DNA of 41,528 bases from Flavobacteriaceae bacterium (GTDB taxonomy: Bacteria; Bacteroidota; Bacteroidia; Flavobacteriales; Flavobacteriaceae): assembly GCA_029934835.1 (NCBI GenBank), contig JAOZLL010000006.1, forward strand, positions 15,732 to 57,259, given 5' to 3'. Below the pieces are notes generated by a model. That model did not search any database, was not told where the DNA came from, and saw only the letters and a list, made by a program, of their open reading frames with translations. Positions 16,780 through 24,165 of the stretch are shown here, piece by piece (the first letter of the stretch is position 1; every line of letters begins with the position of its first letter). The translations under genes and the position numbers were made by a program.

Positions 16780-19257
16780 ATGAAAAAATTAGTTCTAATC
16801 TTTCTGTTTTTATTCTCAACTACCATCTATTCACAAGTTAAAGTAAGTGGTGTTGTTCAAGATGAACAAGGTGAACCAATTGCATTTGCCAATCTGATTT
16901 TTAAAAATTCTGTTCAAGGAACAGTATCTAATGAAAACGGAAAATTCTATCTAGAATCAAAAGAGACTTATAAAGAATTAGAAGTTTCTTTTTTGGGTTT
17001 TGAGAAAAAACTAATTCCATTAAAAACAACAAACTATAAATTAATAATTGTTTTAAAAGAGTCAGCATCAAGTCTAGACGAAGTGGTAATTTATACAGGG
17101 AAAGTAAAGAAAAAAGGAAATCCTGCTATTGCTCTTTTGCGTGAAATATGGAAAAAAAAGAGGAAAAATGGTCTGTATATGTACGAGGAGTATCAGTTTG
17201 ATAAATATGAAAAAATAGAATTTGATGTAAATAATATCGACGAAAAATTTAAAAAGAACAAACTATTTAAAGGAATGGAGTTTATTTTTGATGAAGTGGA
17301 CACGTCAAATATTACAGGAAAAACCTATTTACCCATTTTTATTAATGAAGCCTTATATAAGACTTATGGTAAAAACAAACCTAAAAGAGAACGAGAGGAA
17401 TTAATTGCGAATAAAAATTCAGGTTTTGATAACAATCAAAATATTATTGAGTTTATAAAACAATTACAGGTTGAGTATAATATCTATAATAATTACTTGA
17501 AATTTTTTGATAAAAGTTTTACAAGTCCTTTATCTCGAACTGGACCAAGTGTTTATAATTACATCCTAACTGATAGTGCTTTTATTGAAAATAAATGGTG
17601 TTATAATATCATTTTTTATCCTAGACGAAAAAATGAATTAACCTTTAAAGGAAACTTCTGGGTCAATGATAGTACTTATGCAGTTAAAGAATTCCAAATG
17701 GCAGCCACAAGAAGTGCCAATGTTAACTGGGTTAAGGAAATCTATTTAGAACAAGAATTTGATGTTTTAAACGATTCGGTTTTTCTACTGAAGCGTGACC
17801 ACATGATGTCTGATTTTTCCTTACGAAAGAAGGATGAATTTAAAGGTGTTTATGGCCGTAGAACAACCATGTATGACAACTTTAAGTTCGATGAAAAAAA
17901 AGAGGATGCATTCTATCTAAAAAGACTTAATAATTATAATCGAGAAGTTTTTAATCGTCCAGATGACTATTGGTCTGAGAAAAGAATGGAACGCTTAAAC
18001 GACAATGAGGAAAGTGTCTATAAAATGCTAGATACTCTACAAACGGTTAAAAAATTCAAGCAACTTTATGATGTTACTGCAACTCTAGCATCAGGTTATT
18101 GGCTCATTACCAAAGGTTTTGATTTGGGTCCAATTTATTCAATTGTAGGAAGTAATGATATTGAAGGAACAAGATTTAGGATCGGAGGTAGAAGTTATTT
18201 TACACATGATGATAAATTTAGAGCAGAAGGTTTTATTGCTTATGGGTTAGAAGATAAGAAGTTTAAACATGGGATATCTGCAAAATGGATGATTAACCCA
18301 AAATATAGATTTATTGTTTCTGCTGGAAACCGAAAAGATGTTGAGCAAACTGGAGTTTTAACTACATCTAATTCAGTATTAGATAGAAGTTTTGCCTCAG
18401 CAGCTTTTTTCTCTCGTGGTGATAATTCAAAATTGACTAATATGAATTTGTCAAATTTTGCTGTAGAAATGGAGCCATTAAAAAACCTTAAAGTAAAAGT
18501 TGGGGCTACATACAAATCAATGGTAGCCGCCGATCCTGAAAGGTTTAAAATTGATTATCTAGCAAATGATGGAGCTACAAAAGCCGCTATAGAACAAGTA
18601 GAAATCGATGTAGCAGTTGCTTTTACACCTCGGAAAAAGACAGTTGGTTTTGGTGTAGAACGTGATGCGGTCAATGCAGGGAAGTATCCAGTAATTTATC
18701 TTAGTTATACAAAAGGATTAAAAAATGTCTTAAATAGTGATTTTGATTATCATAAAGTACAGTTATTCTACCAACATAGAATACAAGTTGGTGGAGTCGG
18801 AAAACTAAAATATGTTGCTGAAGTTGGTAAAACATTTAATGCTGTTCCATTATCTCTTATGGATATTGTGCCAGGCAATCAATCGCCTATGATGACCAAA
18901 CAAACTTTTGATTTATTAGATTATTATGAATTCATTACTGATCAATATGCTACATTGCATGTAGAACATAATTTTAATGGTCGACTTTTTTCAAAAGTAC
19001 CTTTACTCAGAAAATTGAATTTAAGGGAAATTATAGGTGCACGTGCCGTTATCGGAACGGTTTCAGATAAAAATAGAGCCATTAATTTATCAGAATTTAA
19101 TTATATCGCACCAGAAAAACCCTATTGGGAATATCATGCTGGTGTTGGTAATATTTTTAAGCTGGTTCGTGTAGATTTTATCTTTCGAGGAAATTATAAA
19201 GAACTTCTTGAAGCAACAAATTTTGCTGTAAAAGCTGGGATTAATTTTGAATTTTAG
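16780..19257 (+). CDS. DUF5686 outer-membrane protein with CarboxypepD_reg-like domain
   Basis: The 825-residue protein has a signal peptide (MKKLVLIFLFLFSTTIYSQ), then at about 20-95 a carboxypeptidase-regulatory-like beta-sandwich (VSGVVQDEQGEPIAFANL, GTVSNENGKFYLES, LEVSFLGFEKK), the same domain that opens SusC and other TonB-dependent receptors. The long remainder resembles DUF5686 and ends in a repeated-strand region with a terminal phenylalanine (FAVKAGINFEF), as in outer-membrane beta-barrels. There is no TonB plug domain. The family is widespread in Bacteroidota, with no known function. The 57-bp upstream element is shared with the gene at 23531, so the two may be co-regulated. Confidence 0.85.
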   Translation: MKKLVLIFLFLFSTTIYSQVKVSGVVQDEQGEPIAFANLIFKNSVQGTVSNENGKFYLESKETYKELEVSFLGFEKKLIPLKTTNYKLIIVLKESASSLDEVVIYTGKVKKKGNPAIALLREIWKKKRKNGLYMYEEYQFDKYEKIEFDVNNIDEKFKKNKLFKGMEFIFDEVDTSNITGKTYLPIFINEALYKTYGKNKPKREREELIANKNSGFDNNQNIIEFIKQLQVEYNIYNNYLKFFDKSFTSPLSRTGPSVYNYILTDSAFIENKWCYNIIFYPRRKNELTFKGNFWVNDSTYAVKEFQMAATRSANVNWVKEIYLEQEFDVLNDSVFLLKRDHMMSDFSLRKKDEFKGVYGRRTTMYDNFKFDEKKEDAFYLKRLNNYNREVFNRPDDYWSEKRMERLNDNEESVYKMLDTLQTVKKFKQLYDVTATLASGYWLITKGFDLGPIYSIVGSNDIEGTRFRIGGRSYFTHDDKFRAEGFIAYGLEDKKFKHGISAKWMINPKYRFIVSAGNRKDVEQTGVLTTSNSVLDRSFASAAFFSRGDNSKLTNMNLSNFAVEMEPLKNLKVKVGATYKSMVAADPERFKIDYLANDGATKAAIEQVEIDVAVAFTPRKKTVGFGVERDAVNAGKYPVIYLSYTKGLKNVLNSDFDYHKVQLFYQHRIQVGGVGKLKYVAEVGKTFNAVPLSLMDIVPGNQSPMMTKQTFDLLDYYEFITDQYATLHVEHNFNGRLFSKVPLLRKLNLREIIGARAVIGTVSDKNRAINLSEFNYIAPEKPYWEYHAGVGNIFKLVRVDFIFRGNYKELLEATNFAVKAGINFEF

Positions 19258-19448
19258 GATTTAGTACAAGAATAAAAGTTGGGAAGTTAAAAGATGCCAG
19301 ATTAATAGTATGTTTGGGCGTAAATAATGGGTATTGAGATGGAATTTTATTGACAGAACTGTAAGAACAGTAGCGTATAAAAATGCGCTAACTTTTAGTT
19401 TCAAGACGAAGATAATAAAAATCCTATAACTTTGAGGTTTGCGATTTG

Positions 19449-19479
19449 CAGCTATTGTTTTTACAGAATGTTGTGCAGT
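19449..19479 (+). repeat. Left flank of fic: direct repeat and inverted repeat
   Basis: CAGCTATTG (19449-19457) recurs in the same orientation at 20644-20652. GTTGTGCAGT (19470-19479) is the exact reverse complement of ACTGCACAAC at 20609-20618. Together they bracket the fic gene and its promoter. Confidence 0.6.
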
Positions 19480-19480
19480 G

Positions 19481-20521
19481 TTATTTTATTGAATAATTAG
19501 TTCCCGCTCCAATTCCATATTTTTCAATTAAATCATCATTCACAAGTTTTGTTAAAATCCTTTTTACTGTTGGATTTGGAATATTTAATTTTCTTGCTAC
19601 ATCACCTGATTTAGTACCTGCATTATTTTCAATAAACACAAGGATTGATTTTTCTCTTGGTGAAAGCTTTGCTTTTGTCCCTTTCATCTCTAATTTTTTT
19701 ATCAATTGTTCTTGAATATTCATTAAAGCATCAAAGAAAAAATTAATCCAATTTGTAACATTCTCATTTGGTCTTTTAGCCTGACATTTCCGTAATTCAA
19801 TGTAATATTCACTTTTTCGGCTTTCTATTTCGTGTTCAAAACTTACATATTGTATCCAATTATATCCATTTTTGAGTAACAATAGTGTTGCAAGTAATCT
19901 ACTTAATCGACCATTTCCGTCTTGAAAGGGATGAATACTTACAAACTCATATGAAAATAAGGCAGACTTAACCAAGGGATGTGTTTCATTGTCGTTATTA
20001 TACCATTCAATTAAATTTCTCATTGCATCCTCTGTTTCATATCCTGCATTTGTTGTTTGAAAGATTATTTGTTTTGTTCCGTCGGGTAATGTAGCTTCAA
20101 CAGCATTAGAATGTTGTTTATAATTACCTCTATGCCATTGATCTTTGTCGCTATGTTTTAATAGAATATTATGTGCATTTTTAAGATTACTTTCAGTTAT
20201 TTCAATTTCTTTGTAATTCTCTGAAATTAAATCTAATACATCAAAGTATCCAACAACCTTTTGTGCATCTCTATCCTCAATTTTTGAAATATTTATATCA
20301 TTCAGTAACACTTTAACTTCTTCATTACTCATTTTTGAACCTTCAATTCTTGTTGAGGCACCTACACTTCGCACTGTCGCTATATTTTTTAATTGTTTTA
20401 GACTTTGTTTTTCCTTTTTTTCGATTGCAATCCACGAGGCATCAAACCTATCTATTTTACTTACTATTCTAAGTAAGTTCCAATCTAGATTCAGTGTAAA
20501 ATTATATACTTTATTTTCCAT
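19481..20521 (-). CDS. Fic family protein (AMPylase) with C-terminal winged helix
   Basis: The 346-residue protein has the active-site motif HPFQDGNGR (197-205), so it should transfer AMP from ATP to a target hydroxyl. Its inhibitory helix motif S-x-x-x-E-G lies at 56-61 (STRIEG), N-terminal to the Fic core, placing it in class II, self-restrained through Glu60. The C-terminal LSPREKSILVFIENN to NPTVKRILTKLVNDDL region (about 285-340) is a winged-helix domain that may bind DNA. It stands alone between unrelated genes and is flanked by inverted and direct repeats, suggesting a mobile single-gene insertion. Three phased ATGATACG repeats upstream may be its own operator. A toxin, a regulator or a self-regulating AMPylase are all possible. 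Confidence 0.9.
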   Translation of the reverse strand: MENKVYNFTLNLDWNLLRIVSKIDRFDASWIAIEKKEKQSLKQLKNIATVRSVGASTRIEGSKMSNEEVKVLLNDINISKIEDRDAQKVVGYFDVLDLISENYKEIEITESNLKNAHNILLKHSDKDQWHRGNYKQHSNAVEATLPDGTKQIIFQTTNAGYETEDAMRNLIEWYNNDNETHPLVKSALFSYEFVSIHPFQDGNGRLSRLLATLLLLKNGYNWIQYVSFEHEIESRKSEYYIELRKCQAKRPNENVTNWINFFFDALMNIQEQLIKKLEMKGTKAKLSPREKSILVFIENNAGTKSGDVARKLNIPNPTVKRILTKLVNDDLIEKYGIGAGTNYSIK

Positions 20522-20525
20522 TTTG

Positions 20526-20533
20526 CAAATATA
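20526..20533 (-). promoter_or_regulatory. Predicted -7 box of fic
   Basis: The plus-strand CAAATATA reads TATATTTG on the minus strand. It ends 4 nt before the fic ATG, implying a leaderless mRNA. Confidence 0.5.
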
Positions 20534-20547
20534 GCAATTTTGTCAGA

Positions 20548-20586
20548 ATGATACGAAATGATACGGAAATATTCGATAATGATACG
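20548..20586. promoter_or_regulatory. Three phased ATGATACG repeats upstream of fic (candidate operator)
   Basis: ATGATACG occurs at 20548-20555, 20558-20565 and 20579-20586: start-to-start spacings of 10 and 21 bp, i.e. one and two helical turns. The nearest copy lies 15-22 bp upstream of the -7 box, over the expected -33 region, so a bound protein would block transcription. Confidence 0.6.
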
Positions 20587-20608
20587 ATTTTTTGTTTTGA
20601 GTGTTTAT

Positions 20609-20652
20609 ACTGCACAACGCAAATATATCTGCAGTCTCTTTAACAGCTATTG
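20609..20652 (+). repeat. Right flank of fic: inverted repeat and direct repeat
   Basis: ACTGCACAAC (20609-20618) pairs with the left copy at 19470-19479; CAGCTATTG (20644-20652) repeats 19449-19457. The spacing between the two elements differs on the two sides (12 versus 25 bp), so this is not a simple transposon end plus target duplication. Confidence 0.55.
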
Positions 20653-20986
20653 ACTTATATATTTTATGGTAACTTAAGTTTGCATTTTACAAAAGTTATA
20701 TATTTTGTAAATTTATAATATTACCAATCAGAAAGAACAAAAGAGAAGAATAAGGTTGTATGTTGTAATGAAACTTTGATTTCGAGAACTTTGATAATCC
20801 CTTCTCTTTTCTACTTTTTATTTCGGACAGTTCTATGCGACTATTGATCTCTATTTTTACTTGTTTTTTAACACAGTTCTAAGTTCGACTAAAAATATAA
20901 TACATTAAAGTAAAACTCATAACAATTAATAAATAATCCTCAGCTTATATAGTATGATCCAGCAAACAGAATTAAATAAAAAAACA
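20653..20986. other. Non-coding stretch between fic and L31
   Basis: No credible reading frame. It holds a possible long stem: AAAAGAGAAG (20739-20748) and CTTCTCTTTT (20801-20810) are complementary, enclosing two AACTTTGAT direct repeats (20772-20780 and 20787-20795). The segment AACTTAAGTTTGC at 20671-20683 recurs at 25219-25231 after rlmN. No function can be assigned. Confidence 0.4.
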
Positions 20987-21023
20987 AAAAAATCCGTTTT
21001 GATTTATTCAAAACGGATTTTTT
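20987..21023 (-). terminator. Rho-independent terminator of rpmE2
   Basis: A perfect 15-bp stem AAAAAATCCGTTTTG / CAAAACGGATTTTTT with a 7-nt loop, followed on the minus strand by a T-rich run. It lies 22 bp after the L31 stop codon. Confidence 0.85.
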
Positions 21024-21044
21024 AATATTGTTTAATGCCTAAGT

Positions 21045-21296
21045 TTATTTTTTAAACTTAGCATATTTAGATTTGAATTTATCAATACGTCCAGCTGTAT
21101 CAATCAGTTTCATCTTACCTGTATAAAAAGGATGTGATGTTCTAGAAATCTCCAATTTGATCAGTGGATATTCAACACCATCTACTTCAATTGTTTCTTT
21201 TGCGTTGGCAGTTGACTTTGTTAAAAACACATCTTCATTTGACATATCTTTAAATGCTACCATTCTATAACTATCTGGATGTATACCTTTCTTCAT
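21045..21296 (-). CDS. rpmE2: Ribosomal protein L31 type B
   Basis: 83 residues, the usual length of the type B (zinc-free) L31: MKKGIHPDSYRMVAFKDMSN, then ISRTSHPFYTGK and GRIDKFKSKYAKF. No CxxC zinc ligands are present. L31 sits at the subunit interface of the ribosome. It has its own promoter (-7 box TAAATTTG on the minus strand at 21324-21331) and a strong terminator, so it is monocistronic. The divergent glutaminyl-cyclase gene starts 103 bp away. Confidence 0.96.
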   Translation of the reverse strand: MKKGIHPDSYRMVAFKDMSNEDVFLTKSTANAKETIEVDGVEYPLIKLEISRTSHPFYTGKMKLIDTAGRIDKFKSKYAKFKK

Positions 21297-21323
21297 TTTA
21301 TACTTTATTTATTTTCAAGTGTG

Positions 21324-21343
21324 CAAATTTAACCATATTTTTG
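21324..21343. promoter_or_regulatory. Divergent -7 boxes for rpmE2 (-) and glutaminyl cyclase (+)
   Basis: The minus-strand TAAATTTG (plus CAAATTTA, 21324-21331) serves rpmE2. The plus-strand TATTTTTG (21336-21343) serves the cyclase, giving a leader of about 50 nt before ATG 21400. Confidence 0.5.
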
Positions 21344-21399
21344 AAACCACAAAAAATGTTTTAGTTTTATTTGCATTTATAACCTATAAAATCAGTTCA

Positions 21400-22428
21400 A
21401 TGTCTAAAATAACCTATTTAATGCTGTTAATCAGTATGTTAATTTTAACATCTTGCGAAGAAGAATACCAATTTAAGTTTGAATCACCTAAAAAAATAGG
21501 TATCAATGAGGTTTTTGGTATCTCTTTAAGAGAAGTAAATGACCAAATGTTCGATAAAGTAACCTATTCATTAGATGGAAAAAGCATTGAAAATCCTAAT
21601 AAGATTGATGTTTCAACGCAACGTTTGGGAAAACATGCCTTAACTGCAGTTGTTTTTTATGCAAACAAAACAAAAAAATTAACGAATACCATTATATTTT
21701 TAGCAGATAAAAAACCGATAGTTTATACTTATGAGATAATAAACATCTATCCACATGATAAAGGAGCTTATACACAAGGAATAGAATTTCATGATGGTTT
21801 TCTCTATGAAAGCACGGGTCGAAAAGGACAGTCGACTTTACGTAAAGTAGAATTAGAAACGGGAAACGTTCTCAAAAAAGTAGATGTCGCTCCAGCTTAT
21901 TTCGCAGAAGGAATGACTATTTTAGATGATAAAATATATCAGCTTACTTGGCAAAGTAAAAAGGGATTTATTTATGATTTAAATCAATTTAAACAAGTAG
22001 GTACTTTCGATTATGGTCAAAGCAGTGAAGGTTGGGGATTGACCAATGACGGAAAAAAACTAATTAAAACAGATGGGACCGAAAAAATCTGGTTTCTAGA
22101 TGCTAAAACATTAAAAGAAACAGGATATATTGAAGCTTACACCAACGAGCAGCGTGTAAAAGATTTAAATGAATTAGAATTTATTAATGGTAAAATCTAT
22201 GCCAACAAATGGCAAAGTAATATCTTGTTAATCATGAATCCTGTCAACGGAGCAATAGAAGGTATTGCCGATTTAAACGGTTTAGAAAAAGAAGTTAGCA
22301 AAACACAAAAATTAGAATCTACTGATGATGTACTTAATGGTATTGCTTATGATAAAGTAAATGATAGACTTTTTGTTACAGGAAAGCATTGGGGAAAACT
22401 GTTTGAAATTAAGTTAGTTGAAAAATAG
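21400..22428 (+). CDS. Glutaminyl-peptide cyclotransferase (plant/bacterial type), lipoprotein
   Basis: Converts N-terminal glutamine of exported proteins to pyroglutamate. Domain order: lipoprotein signal with lipobox LTSC (Cys19 from ATG 21400), a short beta-rich N-domain to about 105, then the five-bladed propeller of PF05096 with IYPHDKGAYTQGIEFHDG and YESTGRKGQSTLRKV, further on EGWGLTNDGKKL, NELEFINGKIYANKW and LNGIAYD. The frame stays open to 21319, but that start precedes the predicted -7 box and would spoil the signal peptide, so I chose 21400. Pyroglutamate capping is common in Bacteroidota because many signal peptidase I cleavages leave Gln first, as several proteins here show (SAQ, SQ). 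The GHMP kinase follows 30-80 bp later. Confidence 0.9.
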   Translation: MSKITYLMLLISMLILTSCEEEYQFKFESPKKIGINEVFGISLREVNDQMFDKVTYSLDGKSIENPNKIDVSTQRLGKHALTAVVFYANKTKKLTNTIIFLADKKPIVYTYEIINIYPHDKGAYTQGIEFHDGFLYESTGRKGQSTLRKVELETGNVLKKVDVAPAYFAEGMTILDDKIYQLTWQSKKGFIYDLNQFKQVGTFDYGQSSEGWGLTNDGKKLIKTDGTEKIWFLDAKTLKETGYIEAYTNEQRVKDLNELEFINGKIYANKWQSNILLIMNPVNGAIEGIADLNGLEKEVSKTQKLESTDDVLNGIAYDKVNDRLFVTGKHWGKLFEIKLVEK

Positions 22429-22453
22429 ACAAGTCGGAGGTCAGTAAAAAACC

Positions 22454-22461
22454 TAAATTTG
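22454..22461 (+). promoter_or_regulatory. -7-like box between glutaminyl cyclase and GHMP kinase
   Basis: TAAATTTG fits TAnnTTTG. It overlaps the nominal TTG start of the GHMP kinase and lies 5 nt before an out-of-frame ATG (22467) that opens an 11-codon frame ending at 22502. Confidence 0.35.
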
Positions 22462-23436
22462 TACACATGGTGTATAGCAATTTTATTTCCATTAATCCAT
22501 AAAGTCAATAATATTCATACAAAACAAACATATTACTCCAACGGAAAACTCCTTTTAACAGGAGAATATCTGGTGTTAGATGGTGCTCTATCTTTAGGTG
22601 TTCCCACGAAATATGGACAAAATTTAGTAGTTGAACCTATTGTTGAGCCTAAAATTTATTGGGAGAGTTTAGATGAAAAAGGAAAAGTATGGTTTAAAAC
22701 AGTATTTAATTTACCTTTTTCAAATACTGATGGATTAGATACTATTACTCAAAATTTAAAAGACATATTAGTAGTAGCACAAAAACAAAATCTAAGTTTT
22801 TTAAAAGAAAATCAAGGGTTTAGAGTACAAACGAAGTTAAGTTTTCCAAAAGAATGGGGTTTAGGTAGTTCGTCAACTTTGATTAATAATATAGCCAGTT
22901 GGGCAAAAGTAGATGCCTTTAAACTCCTTAAAAAAACCATGGGTGGCAGTGGTTATGATATTGCTTGTGCTCAAAATGATTCTCCAATTTTATACCAATT
23001 AATAAAGGAGAAACTGATGATAAAACAGGTTGATTTTCATCCGAATTTTGCCGAGCAGTTGTACTTTATCCATTTGAATAAAAAACAACGCAGTCATAAA
23101 GAAATCGCACGTTATCAAAGTATCAAAAAGGGAATAGCATCAGCAGTAAAAACAGTTTCTGAAATAACAGATTTAGTAGTTAAGACAACAAGCTTAGATG
23201 ATTTTGAAATGCTTATTCGTGAACACGAACAACTTTTATCAAGTGTTTTGCAACTTCCTACTAGCCAAGAATTACAGTTTAAGGACTATTTCGGTCAAAT
23301 CAAAAGCTTAGGCGCTTGGGGCGGCGATTTTATTTTAGCAACAGGAAACGACGATACGCCAAACTATTTCCGAAAAAAAGGATTTGAAACTGTACTTTTA
23401 TATGATGAGATGGTATTAGAAAATAAAAATCAATAA
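22459..23436 (+). CDS. GHMP kinase, GYDIA family (mevalonate-kinase-like)
   Basis: Small-molecule kinase fold: motif 1 near YYSNGKLLLTGEYLVLDGAL, the ATP loop EWGLGSSSTL (motif 2), GGSGYDIACA that names the GYDIA family, and a C-terminal LGAWGGDFILA (motif 3). The substrate is unknown; relatives act on mevalonate or phosphomevalonate. The start is a problem. The only standard in-frame start upstream of the conserved region is TTG 22459, which lies within a -7 box; between there and YYSNGK (about 22531) no ATG, GTG or TTG occurs in frame. ATT 22513 would give the expected N-terminus. An alternative is translation through from the cyclase message. Its 3' end (23373 on) is duplicated at 24066. 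Conserved core intact, so likely functional. Confidence 0.83.
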   Translation: MYTWCIAILFPLIHKVNNIHTKQTYYSNGKLLLTGEYLVLDGALSLGVPTKYGQNLVVEPIVEPKIYWESLDEKGKVWFKTVFNLPFSNTDGLDTITQNLKDILVVAQKQNLSFLKENQGFRVQTKLSFPKEWGLGSSSTLINNIASWAKVDAFKLLKKTMGGSGYDIACAQNDSPILYQLIKEKLMIKQVDFHPNFAEQLYFIHLNKKQRSHKEIARYQSIKKGIASAVKTVSEITDLVVKTTSLDDFEMLIREHEQLLSSVLQLPTSQELQFKDYFGQIKSLGAWGGDFILATGNDDTPNYFRKKGFETVLLYDEMVLENKNQ

Positions 23437-23449
23437 GATTTTATAAAAT

Positions 23450-23506
23450 GAGCATGTCAGAGTTTGATACACAAGGAGATGATTAATAGCGAACAACATA
23501 TGTCAC
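23450..23506 (+). promoter_or_regulatory. 57-bp shared upstream element, copy 2
   Basis: Ungapped partner of 16698-16754 (48 of 57 identical), including the invariant run ATGATTAATAGCGAACA. It ends 24 nt before the ATG at 23531, the same distance as the first copy. The GHMP-kinase stop codon is 13 nt upstream, so it must act in the new gene's leader or promoter. Confidence 0.65.
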
Positions 23507-23530
23507 TGCTTAAAAATAAAATTTAAACAA

Positions 23531-24067
23531 ATGAAAAAAATTGGATTACTAGCAATATTACTTCTGGCTAATATTGTTCTTGCTCAGACAAATAAGAAAG
23601 AAAATGATGTAGATAATTCCAAAATTAAGGACAGTTTGGAATTAATAAGTTACAAAAAAGAGACTAATCATTTCAACATAAGAAAAGAAAGAAAATTTGG
23701 AGTGAATACTGTTATTGGTGGAGAAAGTATTATACTTTCCGTGTCATTAGACTATTTTGTAACTCCAACTTTAAACATTGGAATAGGATTTGGCATAATA
23801 GGATTCTATGCAGGTGCAAAATATCATTTTAGAGGAGATATTGATAATTTAAAATGGAGTCCTTATGTTGGAGTGTCTGGTGTCGCACTGGGTGCTTTAA
23901 ATGGGAATAGCACTGCCGAATTATACTTACCTTTAGGGATTCAATATATAGGTAATAAAGGCTTTTCTATCTCTATCGAAGCGGCAGCTCTTTCATTTAA
24001 TAGCTATGATGTGTTCCCTGTTTGGGGTGCTATAAAAGTTGGTTATCGTTTTAAACATAAACATTAA
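23531..24067 (+). CDS. Small exported beta-barrel-like protein of unknown function
   Basis: 178 residues. Signal peptide MKKIGLLAILLLANIVLAQ with cleavage before Gln-Thr-Asn. A charged linker (about 22-58) is followed by alternating short strands rich in Gly and aromatics (NIGIGFGIIGFYAGAKYHF, SPYVGVSGVALGALN, ISIEAAALSF) ending GAIKVGYRFKHKH, the pattern of a small outer-membrane barrel with about eight strands. I do not recognise a family. It is flanked by the 57-bp element on the left and a copied GHMP-kinase tail on the right, so it looks like an insertion between that gene and rlmN. Confidence 0.75.
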   Translation: MKKIGLLAILLLANIVLAQTNKKENDVDNSKIKDSLELISYKKETNHFNIRKERKFGVNTVIGGESIILSVSLDYFVTPTLNIGIGFGIIGFYAGAKYHFRGDIDNLKWSPYVGVSGVALGALNGNSTAELYLPLGIQYIGNKGFSISIEAAALSFNSYDVFPVWGAIKVGYRFKHKH

Positions 24068-24115
24068 AAAAAAGGATTTGAAACTGTATTTTTGTATGAT
24101 AAAATAATCTTGTAA
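24066..24115 (+). pseudogene. Duplicated GHMP-kinase C-terminal tail
   Basis: AAAAAAAGGATTTGAAACTG and the following bases match the GHMP-kinase 3' end at 23373 onward, identical for 22 bp and then 3 mismatches in the next 16. In frame it reads KKGFETVFLYDKIIL and stops at 24113-24115, against KKGFETVLLYDEMVLENKNQ in the intact gene. It is probably the original or a copied tail left by an insertion. Confidence 0.75.
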
Positions 24116-24135
24116 AAGATACCTCATTAATTATT

Positions 24136-24165
24136 AAGCGCCTTTGCGCCTTAGCGGTAAAAAAA
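24136..24165 (+). repeat. Dispersed intergenic repeat, family 1, copy C
   Basis: AGCGCCTTTGCGCCTTAGCG followed by GTAAAAAAA. It abuts the rlmN ATG at 24166, so it forms the whole immediate leader of that gene. Confidence 0.7.

Noticed and set aside
19427-19434. Plus-strand TAACTTTG just left of fic, a possible promoter toward fic antisense
   Set aside because: No rightward gene follows, and single -7 boxes are frequent by chance in AT-rich DNA.
19481-20521. Fic as part of a toxin-antitoxin pair with a small partner gene
   Set aside because: No small antitoxin gene adjoins it; the inhibitory motif is within the protein itself (class II).
20522-21044. Hidden gene or tRNA in the fic-L31 gap
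   Set aside because: No long frame, no cloverleaf with T-loop GTTCRA and CCA end found by eye.
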